A stretch of DNA of 64,000 nt from Plectrocnemia conspersa (GCA_009617715.1 VTFK01000052.1:1-64000); one strand, 5' to 3'; shown: positions 48,340 to 59,920, counted from the stretch's first letter. Notes: generated by a model from the sequence alone, not told the origin. Program-made: numbers and translations.

Positions 48340-50270
48340 TAAAAAAAAAGTAACGACCTGAGCAAACTTTTTGGGAGCTTTCAGCTTGAATTTTACGTGG
48401 TGTCGAGTGTTTATTATTTGTTGATACAACATAGTTTCTACTTCTCAGTTTTAATTGTATCAAGCGATACATATCGAAAGCTTTTTCTATATCTTGCATT
48501 AAAAGACCCGTATTATTTTTCATATTAAAATTATTTCAATATTAAATTGCTGAATCTTTACTTTGTGCGTGCAAGATAAAAAATCATGTAGATTTAAATT
48601 CACTAAAAAATACTATATGAGTTGGCAAACAATAAACATACCACAAATTTATGGATCACGCCTCGCACATATCGTCACGGAAAACGCAAACTTTTCCAGC
48701 GTCTGAAAATTATTGTTACAGAGAAAAGCGGGATAAGCTTACCCGAGTTCCGATCGATGATGACATACACTTCCGCGATAATGGGACGAATTGAAACGAT
48801 AAAAGTGCTTTGTGGTTTTTATTTCAGCGTATTTGAGAACTATTTAGTTAGATTTGTATTATATAATTTATTTGATATTTATAAACAAAAACAACATGTT
48901 CACTACAATATATAGCAATTCAAATTTTAAAATCAATCCTTATTTGTATTTTAAATGATTTTTTATTTAAGTGCTTTAAATTGTAACAGAGAACTTTCGC
49001 CCTCGTCTCCCGCTTTTAACCGATATCGCGAAGCTTCTCCTCTCCCAAATACAAAGTGTTATGAGTGTAATTTGTATTTTTTTTTTATTGAATATATATT
49101 TTTTGGAAGTAAAATATGGTTATATAGTGAGGTTCAACTGTACGCACAAATTCACACATAACGCCGCAAAAAGGAAGCGTATATTTCCGAATCAGTATTT
49201 CGATCTAACCCAGGGCAGTATTGGTGGTAGCAGGCACTACATCAATTCTATCCATTGATTGAATTCCGCCTCGGTTTGGATCCCATTTCACCCCTTTTTA
49301 TCCCGTCGTCGGATTTAATCGAAGAATGACCCACAAATTGCTTCACTGAAACCCTACTAGTTATATGGAACTTATTGTATTTGTATTTTAAGGTCTTACG
49401 AAAGCAGACTATCGCTAGTATGTTTTATTGCCTTGTGCTCATTTTTTAAATTATTTCAAACTTTCTGCATTTAAATACCGCAATGATCTGTTACAATTTT
49501 TAACTGACAGTTAATATCCTGTCTTATTTCAAATTATGGTGAGATGAGCACAGAGAGCTTTAAATGTAATTCAAAGTTTTTTTGCCTAATCGTTCTCTCT
49601 CTTCAAAATACCATCTATTTAAACGCACGTGTCGAGGCAAACTTTCACAAGGCACTTACAGTCTCACACCAACCGTGTTCCTGTCAAATGAGCCTGAAAT
49701 AATTTTACCGATTGATGGATTGTTCTATCGCGATCCTCTTCCCTCCTCTCAATGGTATAACATATTATTTATATATATATGTATACGTTTTTTTTTTTGG
49801 CATAATATGCGAGCACACTTTATTATTATGGTACAGCGAAATTTATTATCACGGATAGCGGTTTTTATGTGAGTCCATTTGCATTTGGCAAAAAAACTTA
49901 CCGAATCATGTGAACGTATACCAGAATAGACATTTCTTGTAGAGATCAATAAAATTATTATAAAGTTCGTATGTGATCATCCCAAAAATTTATATACACG
50001 TGTTTAATCCAATGCAAATATTTGAGAAGCAAAATTTCCAACTATTTTAATAATAAAATAAAATATAAAATTTGCAAGTCGGTATTATTATTATTTATTT
50101 TTTAGTTTATTTAGCTAATATTTCAATTGTGTTGGGCTACTTTTTATTTAATTTTGACTATGTAGGCCATTTTAAAAGCGTCAAACCTTATGACGTAAAG
50201 CATTTTCTAGCTTGAATCGGATGATTTGTGGTCTATGCTTGGAAATATTTTCCAGTAGGAATCCATAATG
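48340..50270. other. Mixed stretch with moderately GC-rich patches
   Basis: Open frames at 48622-48915 and 49582-49872 have no recognised motif. The segment 49200-49320 (GGTGGTAGCAGGCACTAC, then CGGTTTGGATCCCA) has A- and B-box-like spacing and may be a decayed SINE. Confidence 0.4.
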
Positions 50271-50281
50271 TGGATTGCAAC

Positions 50282-51322
50282 TAGGGATTCTGTGTCAAGA
50301 CAACCCGGGAATTTATTCCCGAGAATTCAAAGATTTTTTGCTGTCTTGAGTCCCGGGAATTTAAAAATTAATAACCCGGGACTCGAGACTTTCCGAAGTG
50401 CAATTTTACAAAAATATGTAAAGAGCGAATTTGATGTCGTGCTTAATTTATGTCTCGATATGAAGACAAGGTGGAATTCCTTATTACCCATGATCTCGAG
50501 ATTTTGAAAGTTACGAAATTGCATTAGAAAATCATTAATTGATCTTGGCATCGGCCAAATTTGGAATGAATCGAACATTCACGTATTGGAAAATATTTGT
50601 GAAGTACTCACTCCTATAAAACTGGCAGTTGAAGCTCTAAGTCGTCGAGATGCCACTTTATTAACTTCCGAAATTATTGTTAATTTTCTTTTAAAAAAAA
50701 TATTTGAAATCAACACAACTCTGTCGCACGAACCACCAAAATATTTCAACGACTAGAAATAAAAAAATTCAACTTTAAAAGGTTTCAGATTTAGATTCTA
50801 TCAAGCGAACTCGAATCTAGAGCTTTTATTCAAATCATTGCTTACAATTAAGCCAACATCTACAGAAAGCGAGAGAGTTTTTTCTACATCTGGAATATTT
50901 GCCACAAAAACCAGGAACAGGCTATGTGTTTCATCATTAAACGCCTTGGTGTTTTTAAAAACATATTTTTCCTTACAAAAGTAAAGGTTTTAACTTAATA
51001 TTGATATAAATATTTCGATTAAAAAAATTGTAATAAATTAAATTTAAATAAATATCGAATAAAGTGTTATTAAATTGTTTCAATAAATTTTCACCTATCG
51101 TACCTATAACACAAATAATATAAGTTAATAATAATAAATAAATTAAAGTTTATAATAATAAGTTAATTAAAGTTAATATTAATAAGTTCATTTTTTAACA
51201 TAATTTTTTTCATGATTATACGAAAAATAATCAAAGCCTCGAGTCCCGGGAATTCCTGGGACTTTAAAAATTTGGGTCTCGAGTCCCGGGAATCGAAAAA
51301 ACCCGAGACTTCAGAATCCCTA
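50282..51322 (+). mobile_element. hAT element with transposase relic and CCCGGGA repeats
   Basis: The ends TAGGGATTCTG and (reverse complement) TAGGGATTCTGA are flanked by ATTGCAAC (50274-50281) and AATGCAAC (51323-51330), a 7 of 8 match typical of a slightly decayed hAT duplication. The subterminal regions carry GTCCCGGGA / ACCCGGGA motifs at about 50305, 50350, 50375, 51245 and 51283, arranged at both ends. The interior keeps the C-terminal third of an hAT transposase. Confidence 0.88.
50402..50985 (+). pseudogene. hAT transposase C-terminal relic
   Basis: From about 50402 the translation gives EFDVVLNLCLDMKTRWNSLL, then after a stop IDLGIGQIWNESNIHVLENI and LTPIKLAVEALSRRDATLLT. After further lesions come TIKPTSTESERVFSTSGIFA and NRLCVSSLNALVFLKTYF. 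These are the D-MkTRWNS block and the C-terminal dimerisation block (tEserVFStaG...RnrL...lnalvFLk) of hAT transposases. The N-terminal zinc finger and first catalytic region are gone. Confidence 0.85.
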
Positions 51323-51623
51323 AATGCAACTTAGAGCTTGCAGCCGAAAGTCACCGAGCATTGTCTACGTCGCTCATTTGCAGCTTTAAAAAGTGATTCA
51401 TTGAGTTGATGTTTCACATTTTAAAATAAAGTTATAAGTTTATTTATCATCGCAGCGCAATTTTTTCAGTTTAACAACACTTTAGTCGATTTTTGGACAT
51501 AGTAAAATGCAGTTATTAATTTGTTTGGTATATTTTTTAGATTTTAACGTAATATTTGAAGGTAGTCATTAATCGTATAATATAATAATCGACGGTTGTA
51601 ATCCGTCGAGTAAGCGCCTCGGT

Positions 51624-51722
51624 ATGGTTTTGGTGACAGTGGTGTGATATTATGGCGGCCGTGGGACGACAGTTGTACAACGGTGCGAAAGTGCGGTGAT
51701 GTCGTCAGTGCGTTTAAAATAG
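51624..51722 (+). promoter_or_regulatory. 5' leader with three upstream ORFs
   Basis: Ahead of the ATG at 51748 lie three short frames: 51624-51647 (MVLVTVV), 51652-51699 (MAAVGRQLYNGAKVR) and 51699-51722 (MSSVRLK). The last two overlap by one base as TGATG, a layout compatible with terminate-reinitiate scanning. The leader is GC-rich relative to its surroundings. If it is a real 5'UTR, translation of the main frame would be dampened. Confidence 0.5.
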
Positions 51723-51747
51723 TCATCAAAGAAGACTCGGCTGCAAA

Positions 51748-51887
51748 ATGACGATGTGGCAGAGCGGCGGCATGGGCAGCCACGCGGCCAACAGCCCGTG
51801 GTTGAAGCTCATGGGCATCGTGCACAAGGAGCGGCGGCATGACCAGCAGCCGGCGGCAACTCAAAGCACAGACCGCAGCCTCAACCA
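51748..51887 (+). CDS. First coding exon of an unrecognised host gene
   Basis: The ATG at 51748 (context CTGCAAAATGACG) opens 46 codons plus two bases ending at a consensus donor, AACCA|GTAAGT. The exon is strongly GC-rich with C/G-ending codons, standing out from ~25-30% GC surroundings. It encodes MTMWQSGGMGSHAANSPWLK, then LMGIVHKERRHDQQPAATQS. A second in-frame ATG lies at 51754. No further exon was found to the right, where LINE, MULE and hAT debris fills a long presumed intron, so the gene probably continues beyond the window. It reads like the N-terminus of a regulatory protein, but I do not recognise it. Confidence 0.7.
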
Positions 51888-51889
51888 GT

Positions 51890-52855
51890 AAGTATAGCAT
51901 AAACATTTTTACCAATGTTTTTATATGTGATATATAGCCTATCGTACATAAAAGAGCGTTCCAAACCTTCCAAAATTGTTCAAATGCATTCGGCAGCTAC
52001 ACGAGAGCAAGTTTATCGTTATGACAAATAATTACACTGACCAATATTTTTTTTGTAACTTGCATAACAATACCTGATCTTAATGCATAATGCATTGAAA
52101 TACTAAACCAAAAAAAAAATCTAGCACGATAGATTTTTCAGGTAATAATAGGTATAAATATATATATATATTTAAAAAATATATTTTTGCACCAATCATG
52201 CGATATTTTTTTAAACTATTATAAACACTTTTTTACATTTGCAACACGGTAATATTGACAACCCTCCTGTCAACTGACAAATACCTCGTTGTCAATCATC
52301 AGTTTTAGTGAGAAAGTGCACTTAGAGACTTTCAAAATAATACGTAAAATAGTAGTATAAGTTTCATATATGAACACTGCTTTTAATTGTATTTTAAGTA
52401 AGATTTGTTAAAAAAATCCTTTTATATTTGAAGCAAAGCCTAATTGCCATTGTTATTTTGTGTTTATAAACAGTAGATAAGAGCAGGTTTTTTCGTTGAA
52501 AAAACATTCAATAAAACATTATTATTACTAAGACATAGAGCAAGTCAGAATGTTAGGTTTCTATATATGTTAAAAAAAAATTATGGAACTGACGACAGTA
52601 AAGTTCACCGCTGGTTCAATAACACATTATAGATTGAGATATTTTCCACAAATAACCTACTGTAGAATAATACAATGAAAACCTTGCATTTTCAAAAGCC
52701 TATATTTTTTCTAAATAAATTTTAGCCCGTTCTGCACATATATTTTACTCAATGTTTTATAAATTTCATTAAAATAATTTATGTCTGTAGTTCCATGCAG
52801 ACTATTCATAAAAAAAACTATTTATTTACTATAATAATTAAAAAACTATTTATTT
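51890..52855. other. AT-rich intron-like stretch
   Basis: This follows the donor at 51887. No exon, motif or transposon end was recognised before the LINE. Confidence 0.5.
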
Positions 52856-52859
52856 ATTA

Positions 52860-54190
52860 TAATAGTTATATCGGGATTCAGAGAAAAGCATTCCACTGAA
52901 ACTGCATTACAAGTAGTGATAAATGATTGGCTGTTGGCTAAGGATACAAACAAAATCATTGGAGCAGTTTTCTTGGATTTCAAGAGAGCCTTCGAAACAA
53001 TAGACAGAAAAAATAATGTTAAAGAAATTGAGAGTATAGGTATAAGTGATATAGTTTTAAGATGGTTTAATAATTACTTATATAAAAGAAAACAAAAAAG
53101 TTAAAATAAATAATGTATATTCTGAAGAGAAATTAGTGTCTTATGGAGTACCACAAGGGTCTAAATTGGGACCATTGTTATTTGTTTTGTATATTAATGA
53201 TATAGTTAATAATGTGAAAAAATGTAAAATTCATCTATTTGCGGATGACACATTAATGTATTGCATAGGTGATAACATTAAAGAAATTGTAAATAATTTA
53301 AATAATGAATTAAGTATATTAGAAATATGGTTAAAGAATAATGTACTTAAATTAAATGAGAATAAAACTAAATGTATGTTTATTAATTATAAAAATGTGT
53401 TAGATAATAGTACCAAAATAGTAATTAATAACTCTAGTATAGAAATAGTGGATAATATAAAATATTTAGGAGTAATTGTTGATACAAAATTAAATTTTAA
53501 AGAACATTGTAATTACATATTAAAAAAAAATAGTAGAAAAATAGGTTTATTATCAAATACAAAAAAAATAATTTACAATAGTATAATATTGCCCCATTTT
53601 AATTATTGTGCAACACTATTAAATATGTTAAATAAATTAGACAAACAAATGTTGCAAAAAAATTACAAAATAGGGCAATGAGAGTAATCTTAAATAAAAA
53701 AATAGATTAACTAATTGTAAAAGTATGATTGATAGATTAGAATGGTTGAATGTTCAAGAAATATTGAGTATGAATGTTTTAGTATTTATATATAAGTTAG
53801 AAAATAATATGTTACCAGAATATTTTTTAATAAGTATTTAATAAGAAATAAAGATGTACATAAATATAATACTAGAAATAGAGAAAATTTAAAGATAATT
53901 AAGTATAAGAAAACGAGTACGGCTAGGGGAATTATGTACGGAGGTTTTGATTTATATAATAGTCTTCCAAGAGAAACTGAAACAACAAAAAAATATAACG
54001 GGTTTCATAAATGGAATAAAAAAACACCTTCGTACATATAAAATAAATTATAATATTAAGTCTTTATTATTGTATATTTTTATTTTTTCTTTCTGTTATG
54101 TATTTTTTATATATTTTTATATATGTTTACTAAATTTGTTAGATGTAAAGATTAGCTATTAAGCTAAATAAATTAATAAAATAAATAAAT
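52860..54190 (+). mobile_element. 5'-truncated LINE (Jockey/CR1-like) with TAAA tail
   Basis: This begins within reverse transcriptase (SGFREKHSTETALQ) and ends in AAATAAATTAATAAAATAAA and further TAAA units near 54155-54193. Two other fragments of the same family lie at 10990-11450 and 38040-38470. Its location downstream of the donor at 51887 puts it in a presumed host intron on the sense strand. Confidence 0.85.
52868..54000 (+). pseudogene. LINE reverse transcriptase, frameshifted
   Basis: SGFREKHSTETALQVVINDW leads into AVFLDFKRAFETIDR (motif A; the usual KAFD is RAFE). A single-base frameshift near 53100 precedes YGVPQGSKLGPLLFVLYIND (motif B) and HLFADDTLMYCIGD (catalytic ADD intact). 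The thumb and C-terminal parts continue with YLGVIVDTKLNFKEH and ILPHFNYCATLL to another shift near 53650, then RLEWLNVQEILSMNVLVFIYK. The codon bias is extremely A/T. Only a few lesions separate it from an open frame, so it is among the younger LINE copies here. Confidence 0.88.
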
Positions 54191-54238
54191 AAACAAAGCA
54201 TTGCATAAGCAGCAGTAATTAAGCGGTATCTTTAAGAC

Positions 54239-54860
54239 CAGTGGTTCTTAAAGTGGTGCAAACCATGAAGTCAATTTATAGCAAGCTGTCTGCATAAGCC
54301 TCTATAAATAGTTATTAAATGATACTTTTTTTAACATATATTATTACGTATTTCGCAATTCGCAAATTTTCCATTACCCGTCTTGAAAAAAAAACCCAGT
54401 GAAGCCGATACTTTTTTTCTAAAGCATTTACTTCGTCATTAAATTGACTATTTACAATTATACACGACTTTATAAATTCACAATTAGTATTTATTTTATT
54501 AGGTTATAAATGAGCTATAGAAAATTAACTAAGTACAGCCTCATTCGCAAAAAATTAATTTAAAGCTTTTTAGCTTTTACTGATCGATTATTTTGTGCAA
54601 GTTGTGAATATCGTGTCGATAACAAAATATTTTACACTCCACTGTGTTTTAAAGGTACGATATTCGAAGTCAAATAGTATTTTATTTTCTGGCTTTGAAA
54701 ATAATAAGATCCATGGGTAATAAATCGAACACAGAGCACTAAATATGCTGCGAATAAATATATACTACAAACGATCATATCTGTTTTAGTAAATACTATG
54801 AAATTTTAGAGTATAAAAATGTTAAATCTATTACCATTTAAAATAGTTTCCCGACCCCTG
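54239..54860. mobile_element. hAT ends of two types, relationship unclear
   Basis: CAGTGGTTCTTAAAGTGG at 54239 is a Charlie-type end. Reverse-complemented, 54860 begins CAGGGGTCGGGAAACT, a Buster-like end. The two do not match each other and the outer 8-mers differ, so these are probably separate relics rather than one element. The interior shows no transposase. Confidence 0.45.
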
Positions 54861-54869
54861 GCCTATGGT

Positions 54870-55190
54870 ATTATATTTTATATATTTTTAAGTAAGGCTT
54901 CTTATATGTAAACCCGGTTTGAGAGTTCAGTCGGAACGTTGATTTTTGTACGTTCTGAGTCGTTGAAAACAAACACTTGGTAAGGAAAAATACCAGGTAG
55001 GATTTTTTTTTAAAAATTATCACAAAATTACATTGCCTTATTTGCATCTTATTATACTAAAAACACCGCTCAGACTTTGCGGAATTTAGAATATTCAGTA
55101 GTCTTGTAATTTATTCAAGCAAATCGCATAAGATGTTTAAAGAAATCGCTTTTTTTTATCAAGATTCGTTATAGTTGTGCATTTATTTAA
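54870..55190. other. AT-rich spacer
   Basis: No feature was recognised. Confidence 0.5.
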
Positions 55191-55199
55191 TTTTGTATA

Positions 55200-55500
55200 A
55201 CATTTGTAAATATGTAAGGAGGAGATACAGATTCGAGAATGCTGCGAAATAAAGTGTTATAGACGACACGAATAACTGATGGATCGTCAAAGTGAAATAC
55301 GTTCCTCATAACAAAGCCGAGCATCTAAGAAGACTTATCGCATACATCTCTTACGTGTAGAGAAAACATACACTTGCTCTCAAAAGTGATTCCGAGATCT
55401 TAAGCGGAAGTTTCTTTAACTGGAACGTTCCCACGAGATCGTAGAAATAATCTGATGGCAAAGGGGATCGATGAATGACACAAAATGGCACTTTCTGACA
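55200..55500 (-). pseudogene. Jockey-type LINE RT C-terminal relic
   Basis: On the minus strand, DLGITFESKCMFSLHVRDVC and LGFVMRNVFHFDDPSVIRVV, then YNTLFRSILE, match the Jockey post-RT region. The equivalent in the plus-strand LINE at 18922-19845 is DLGMTFEERWKF...VLRTLYDTLVRSILE. It is a fragment only. Confidence 0.82.
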
Positions 55501-55509
55501 CTATAAGAT

Positions 55510-56260
55510 AGACGCTTAACAAAAGCCTTTATATAAAAAGAATTTATATCGATTTTTACATTGCAACTCTTCAAAATTAATTCGGGAAAAAATCAGGCAA
55601 AAAATAATTTTAGTTTTTTACTCTGAAGTCAATTACAAAATATTGCGCGAAATCGTCAGCAATATTTTGTGAACCGTCTAATGTTTTTTCATCGAAGTTA
55701 TCGAATAGATAAATTTACACTTTCTCATAATTTTCTTGGGGGGGCTGTAGCTCCGCAGTGTATACGAACAAGCCGCCACTGGTTATATGTATTACTCCAA
55801 TTATGCTGTTATACATAAATTTACATATTAAGGGTTCACTGAAAGAAGTGGCTCTTCGCTCAGTTATTTTTTCAGGCGAAGCATTTTAAAAATGTAATTA
55901 TGTGTAGCTAAAAATATGATCCTTATTAAAATTAATTTAATTTGTAACATTAGCGAATATACCTGTACAGTCATTGGAAATTTATTAATTTTAAACACAT
56001 TTTTAATACATTAATAATAAATTAATTCAGATTTACTTTCAATAGACTTGATATTTTTTATTGAAGGATTGATAATATACATTTTTATTTCTGCTCATCA
56101 AAAATAGTGTTGAAGTAATCAAATTAAATAAACAGATTTTAAGCAATGTAATTGCTTCCTTAAATCTCTTTTATAAAATAATTTTTATTAAATTATATTA
56201 TATACACTCATTAAGCGTTAAATTAGTCATCTACAAAAGGAATATTTTCACAGACACACA
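55510..56260. other. AT-rich spacer
   Basis: No feature was recognised before the MULE end. Confidence 0.5.
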
Positions 56261-56599
56261 CAAACACGGACACGGTCAATTGGGCGACGGCGATTGGGCG
56301 ATGGTCTTTTGGGCGATATAATAATAATGCAATACAAATAAATTTGAAATAAAAATCTTATTAAAATTAAAATATATACATACGTACACACGAAAATAAA
56401 AATGACTAATATTTTTTAGAAAAGACTCAAAAGATAAAAAGCATTATACGGTCTGAACAAAACATAGAATAAATATTTTTACTAAATCGTAAAATATTTG
56501 TTTGATTTTTTTATTCAAGAGCTTGTGAGTGTTATCCGAAATCCTAAAACATTTTGGCTTAAGCCAGTAATTTTAACATCACTACTGATATATTTTTAT

Positions 56600-57591
56600 C
56601 GTTGATTTTGCCCTTTATGCGATATTCTTTTTATGTTTTGAGCCTTGGAAATTACTGTGAGAACAAACTTTCGGAATTTCCAAAAATTGCATATTTTACG
56701 GTTATCGATTTTAAACTATATAATGGAAGTTCCAATAACCCAGATCTAGCGCACAGTGTACTTTTGATACCTGATTCCAGAGAAACATTAATTATTCCTG
56801 TATTATGAATTCAGTCCATCACAATTTTACCGTTTTATTTTAGTTGATTCTGGACCAGAACAAGTCGACCCAATGAGAATCTTAATTTTCGATCGTCAAA
56901 GTCATGCAATGTGGAGCCAAAGCATGAAAGAAATATTTGAATGGCATATTTTTACTTTCACCTCCTTTCTTTTCCTAATTTTTGTCATTTTGGCTAGAAA
57001 GGATGGAGGTTTTTTTTACCCTGCTTTATTTTGTTTATTATCTAATGAGATTCTTGAAACGTTTACAAAATTATTTTATATGATAGATGAAATGTTGATT
57101 AAGTAATTGCAATACATCAAGCTTTGCGTACGGTATTTCCACAATCTTTTTAATCTGCTACAAAATCTTCGAGAGCATTTAGATTCATATAATCTTTTGC
57201 CCAGATACTATTATGAATCGCTTTAAATCCAAAAATGATTACTTCACCTGCTTTCGTTTCAGAACAAGATATATTACATGCTTTTTTTGAACTAGAGAAT
57301 TATTTATCCAATGAATTAATAGCAATTTTTGAATGGTTTACGAACGCCTATATAGGTCGCCTAAGAAATAGTAGAAGTAAGGCTCTATCGATTTTTCCAT
57401 CTAACTTTTGGTCTGTTAATCATAGAACATTAAACGAAAGCGATAAGACCAATAATTTTGCCGAGGCATGTTATCGAAAACTGAAATTGAGCTTTTGTAG
57501 CAGTTGAAGTCATCCAAATTCATAGATTTTTATCAATGGTCTCAGATAAATTCAAAAAAGCTATAATGTTGATTATGCGAAACCTATAGTA
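56600..57591 (+). pseudogene. MULE transposase, part before the nested element
   Basis: After an N-terminal stretch without clear identity (56602-56808), the frame 56873-57106 reads FDRQSHAMWSQSMKE (the AMWSADGTFK block of MULEs, with the catalytic Asp degraded), then ILARKDGGFFYPALFCLLSN and KLFYMIDEM. The frame 57235-57507 gives PAFVSEQDILHAFFELENY, TNAYIGRLRN, FPSNFWSVNHRTL and KTNNFAEACYRKL. These are the AFVP/YIGR/WN/TNN blocks typical of animal MULEs. The frame then continues through IFINGLR...QKSYN and is cut by the nested element. The zinc finger at the N-terminus is not recognisable. Confidence 0.8.
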
Positions 57592-58074
57592 AAGTCCAGT
57601 CAAATAAGGCGAAATAAAGGCTAAACCTCGGAATGAAAGATAACAAGCTGAAATTTTGCACAGACTTTTGTATTGATGTTCTAAGGACAGGGTGAAAAGT
57701 CTCATAAAATATCGTGCTAATCAAGATATCAAAGGTCAAAGGTCACAAAATTTGTTTTTTTGCAAATATCTCGCATTTTATGCGTCGCACGTCATTAGAT
57801 GCTTTACAAAACTTGTAAAGCATAACATTTTCTACAAGTTTGGTTTTAATATTTGCTTTGTATCCTTAACCGTTTTTGAGATAGAGCGCAAAGAGTGGGA
57901 GGCGTACATCCGTTTATAGAATCCAGCGAGTATTTCTACCTGTTTAACTTGGTATAAGCTTTGAAAAAGTAAGCAATCGTGAAAAAAGTGGTCTCGGCAA
58001 GTCGCTTGAACCATAATTTTATTACTTTTTTTATTGTATTATTAGGAATTATGAATGAAATATTGCTCGACTAG

Positions 58075-59660
58075 AAATTTGTGCGAAAAAATTGAAAGAG
58101 TTGAGAGATGTCCTTACGGAGTATGTACCAGATGATAAGAAGATCATTTCCAAATTAAGAGAAAAATATTTAACTGATATTATAGTTATAACGAAGATTG
58201 GATCATTCCCTATTTTTTCTTTTCGCGATGCTCAAGCTTAAATTTTATCCATAGCTTGGTATGAAAATAAAAAAGGCACTTCGGAAGAAGAACACTTGCG
58301 CGTAGTGGAAGCTGCTGCGGCGATTATTAGAGAAGATATTCGATCTTCTGTTGTTGAGACCAAGTCTTATCCGCCCCCCGAGTAAAATATTAATGAAGAA
58401 ATTCCGAAAACTTTATTACATTTTCTGCAAGAAGTTATTATAAAGAACAGAAAAGGAAAGACGGGGCATTTTAAAACGAAAGAAACTTTTCTTCCCAGTT
58501 ATTAATAGGCCTATCTGTATTTCTTCATAGAAGAAATACAGATAGGCCAAACATCCATAAAGACTTTTGGATGTTTTGTCAAGTTTAGGTTTTTTCGCTT
58601 CATATAGTGATACTGTAAAATGTTAAATTTCAGCTGTTTATCACCCACAGCCTCGTAATCAACCATCAGAGTCAAGTGCCTTAGTACAGTATGCAGCGGA
58701 TAATGCAGAAAAATATTTATACTCTTGATGGCTATAATACTGTTCATATAATGGGAATGATAAAAATAATAACTTCAAAATCTGAAGTTATATCCGATGA
58801 CCGCATAAAGAAATTTACAACAAAACCAAGTGCAAAGGAGTTAGCAGCACTATCACATCTACCCCTTCTAGTGTATGAAAATCATGTCGTACCCGGATTG
58901 AGCAAGAGATTCAAGTTCGAAATTTTAATGATGTAGAAGAACTAACCGAACAAATATTTAATGTAGTTTATTTGTTGTGGATGTACGGAAAGTGTAAAAA
59001 TATCTCACCGTTGCCAGGGTGGAATGGATTTATTGAACAACTTACAAAACAATGAGAACTTTGTAACTTCTCGGATTCTGTTTCTTACTTTTATTCATCA
59101 TCCTGCGAGTAATATGGACACAATTTACAACACATTACAGTGTACTACAAACACTGCCAAGAAACATGAACAAAGAACATGCTTAATAACTTTTGATCAG
59201 CCGTTGTACATAAAAGCACGTGAAATCGTAGCAGCTTCAGATGCTAACTCAGACTTGTCCAGAGTAGTTGTGAAACTAGGAGGCCTTCATATGCTTATGT
59301 CTTTTATTGGATGCATAGGGTATATAATGAATGGAAGCTGAATCAAGGAAGCTCTCAGTACAATTTATGCTTCGAATTCTGTCGAAAAAATGTTGGATGG
59401 TCAAGCTTTTGCAAGAAGTATCAGAAGCCATACGCTATTAATTTTTGCATTATCGATGATGATTTTTGAAGATATGGAGATTGAAAGTTATAATGCTTTA
59501 GATGGGTTCATTCAGCAGATAACAATTTGCGATGTTTCCTATGAAACTGTGGAAAAATGTGCAGGTAGCTCTGGCTCCGTAGTTCACATAGCGTTATCCT
59601 ATAAACGGATGCGCGCTTCCCACTCCCCGCGCTATATCTCGAAAACCATTAACCATACGA
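58075..59660 (+). pseudogene. Cargo gene of the long-TIR element, uncharacterised family
   Basis: With stops and shifts the plus strand gives KKLKELRDVLTEYVPDDKK, then EEHLRVVEAAAAIIREDIRS and SYPPPE. DVLSSLGFFASYSDTVK, ISAVYHPQPRNQPS, VQYAADNAEKYLYSLDGYNT and MDLLNNLQNNENFVTSRILF follow. The last part reads SNMDTIYNTLQ, CLITFDQPLYIKAREIV, VVVKLGGLHMLMSFIGCIGY, YASNSVEKMLDGQAFARSIR and SHTLLIFALSMMIF. I recall this block order (YHPQP, LDG.NT, TFDQPLY, LGGxHxxMSF, SGxA..RaxRgH) from repetitive uncharacterised proteins in arthropod genomes, with no established function. It may be the transposase. The invariant TFDQ Asp could be catalytic, but that is inference. A 41-bp perfect palindrome (58508-58548) breaks the middle. 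Confidence 0.65.
58508..58548. repeat. Perfect 19-bp-stem palindrome
   Basis: GGCCTATCTGTATTTCTTC, loop ATA, then the exact reverse complement. It sits at a break in the cargo gene where residues expected between the N-terminal block and the DVLSSLGF block are missing. It looks like a foldback rearrangement rather than a regulatory site. Confidence 0.85.
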
Positions 59661-59920
59661 AGAAATAATTTAAAACAAACTTGTAGAAAATTTTATTTTC
59701 TATAAGTTTTGTGAAACATCTAATGACATGCAACGCAAAGGAGGCAAGATATTTGCAAAAAAACGATTTTTATGACCTTTGACCTTTAATAGCTTGATTA
59801 GCAGACACGATATCTTATGAGACTTTTGACCCTATCTTTAGAACGCCAAAACAAAGGTCTGTGCAAAATTTCAGCTTGTTATCTTTCATTCCGAGGTTAA
59901 ACCCTTATTTGACTGGACTA

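Larger units (their letters stand above)
57592..59920. mobile_element. Unclassified DNA transposon with ~330-bp TIRs and AGTA duplication
   Basis: The left repeat (57592 to about 57922) and the right repeat (about 59597 to 59920) are inverted copies with roughly 75-80% identity by eye. Shared blocks include GTCCAGTCAAATAAGG at the outer end, GGAATGAAAGATAACAAGCT, TTTTGCACAGAC, AAAGGTCAAAGGTCA, GTCATTAGATG and GTGGGA. AGTA is present on both sides (57588-57591 and 59921-59924), a likely 4-bp target duplication. The insertion interrupts a MULE transposase whose frame resumes right after it. The cargo is one decayed gene on the plus strand. Long TIRs and a 4-bp duplication do not fit hAT, Tc1, piggyBac (TTAA) or MULE. 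Confidence 0.85.

Noticed and set aside
51544..51915. 123-codon minus-strand frame
   Set aside because: It is antisense to the GC-rich first exon and leader, and it lacks splice logic. The plus-strand reading has a consensus donor and better codon use.
54239..54860. Single hAT element bounded by CAGTGG and CAGGGG ends
   Set aside because: The two ends belong to different TIR types and the flanking 8-mers do not match.
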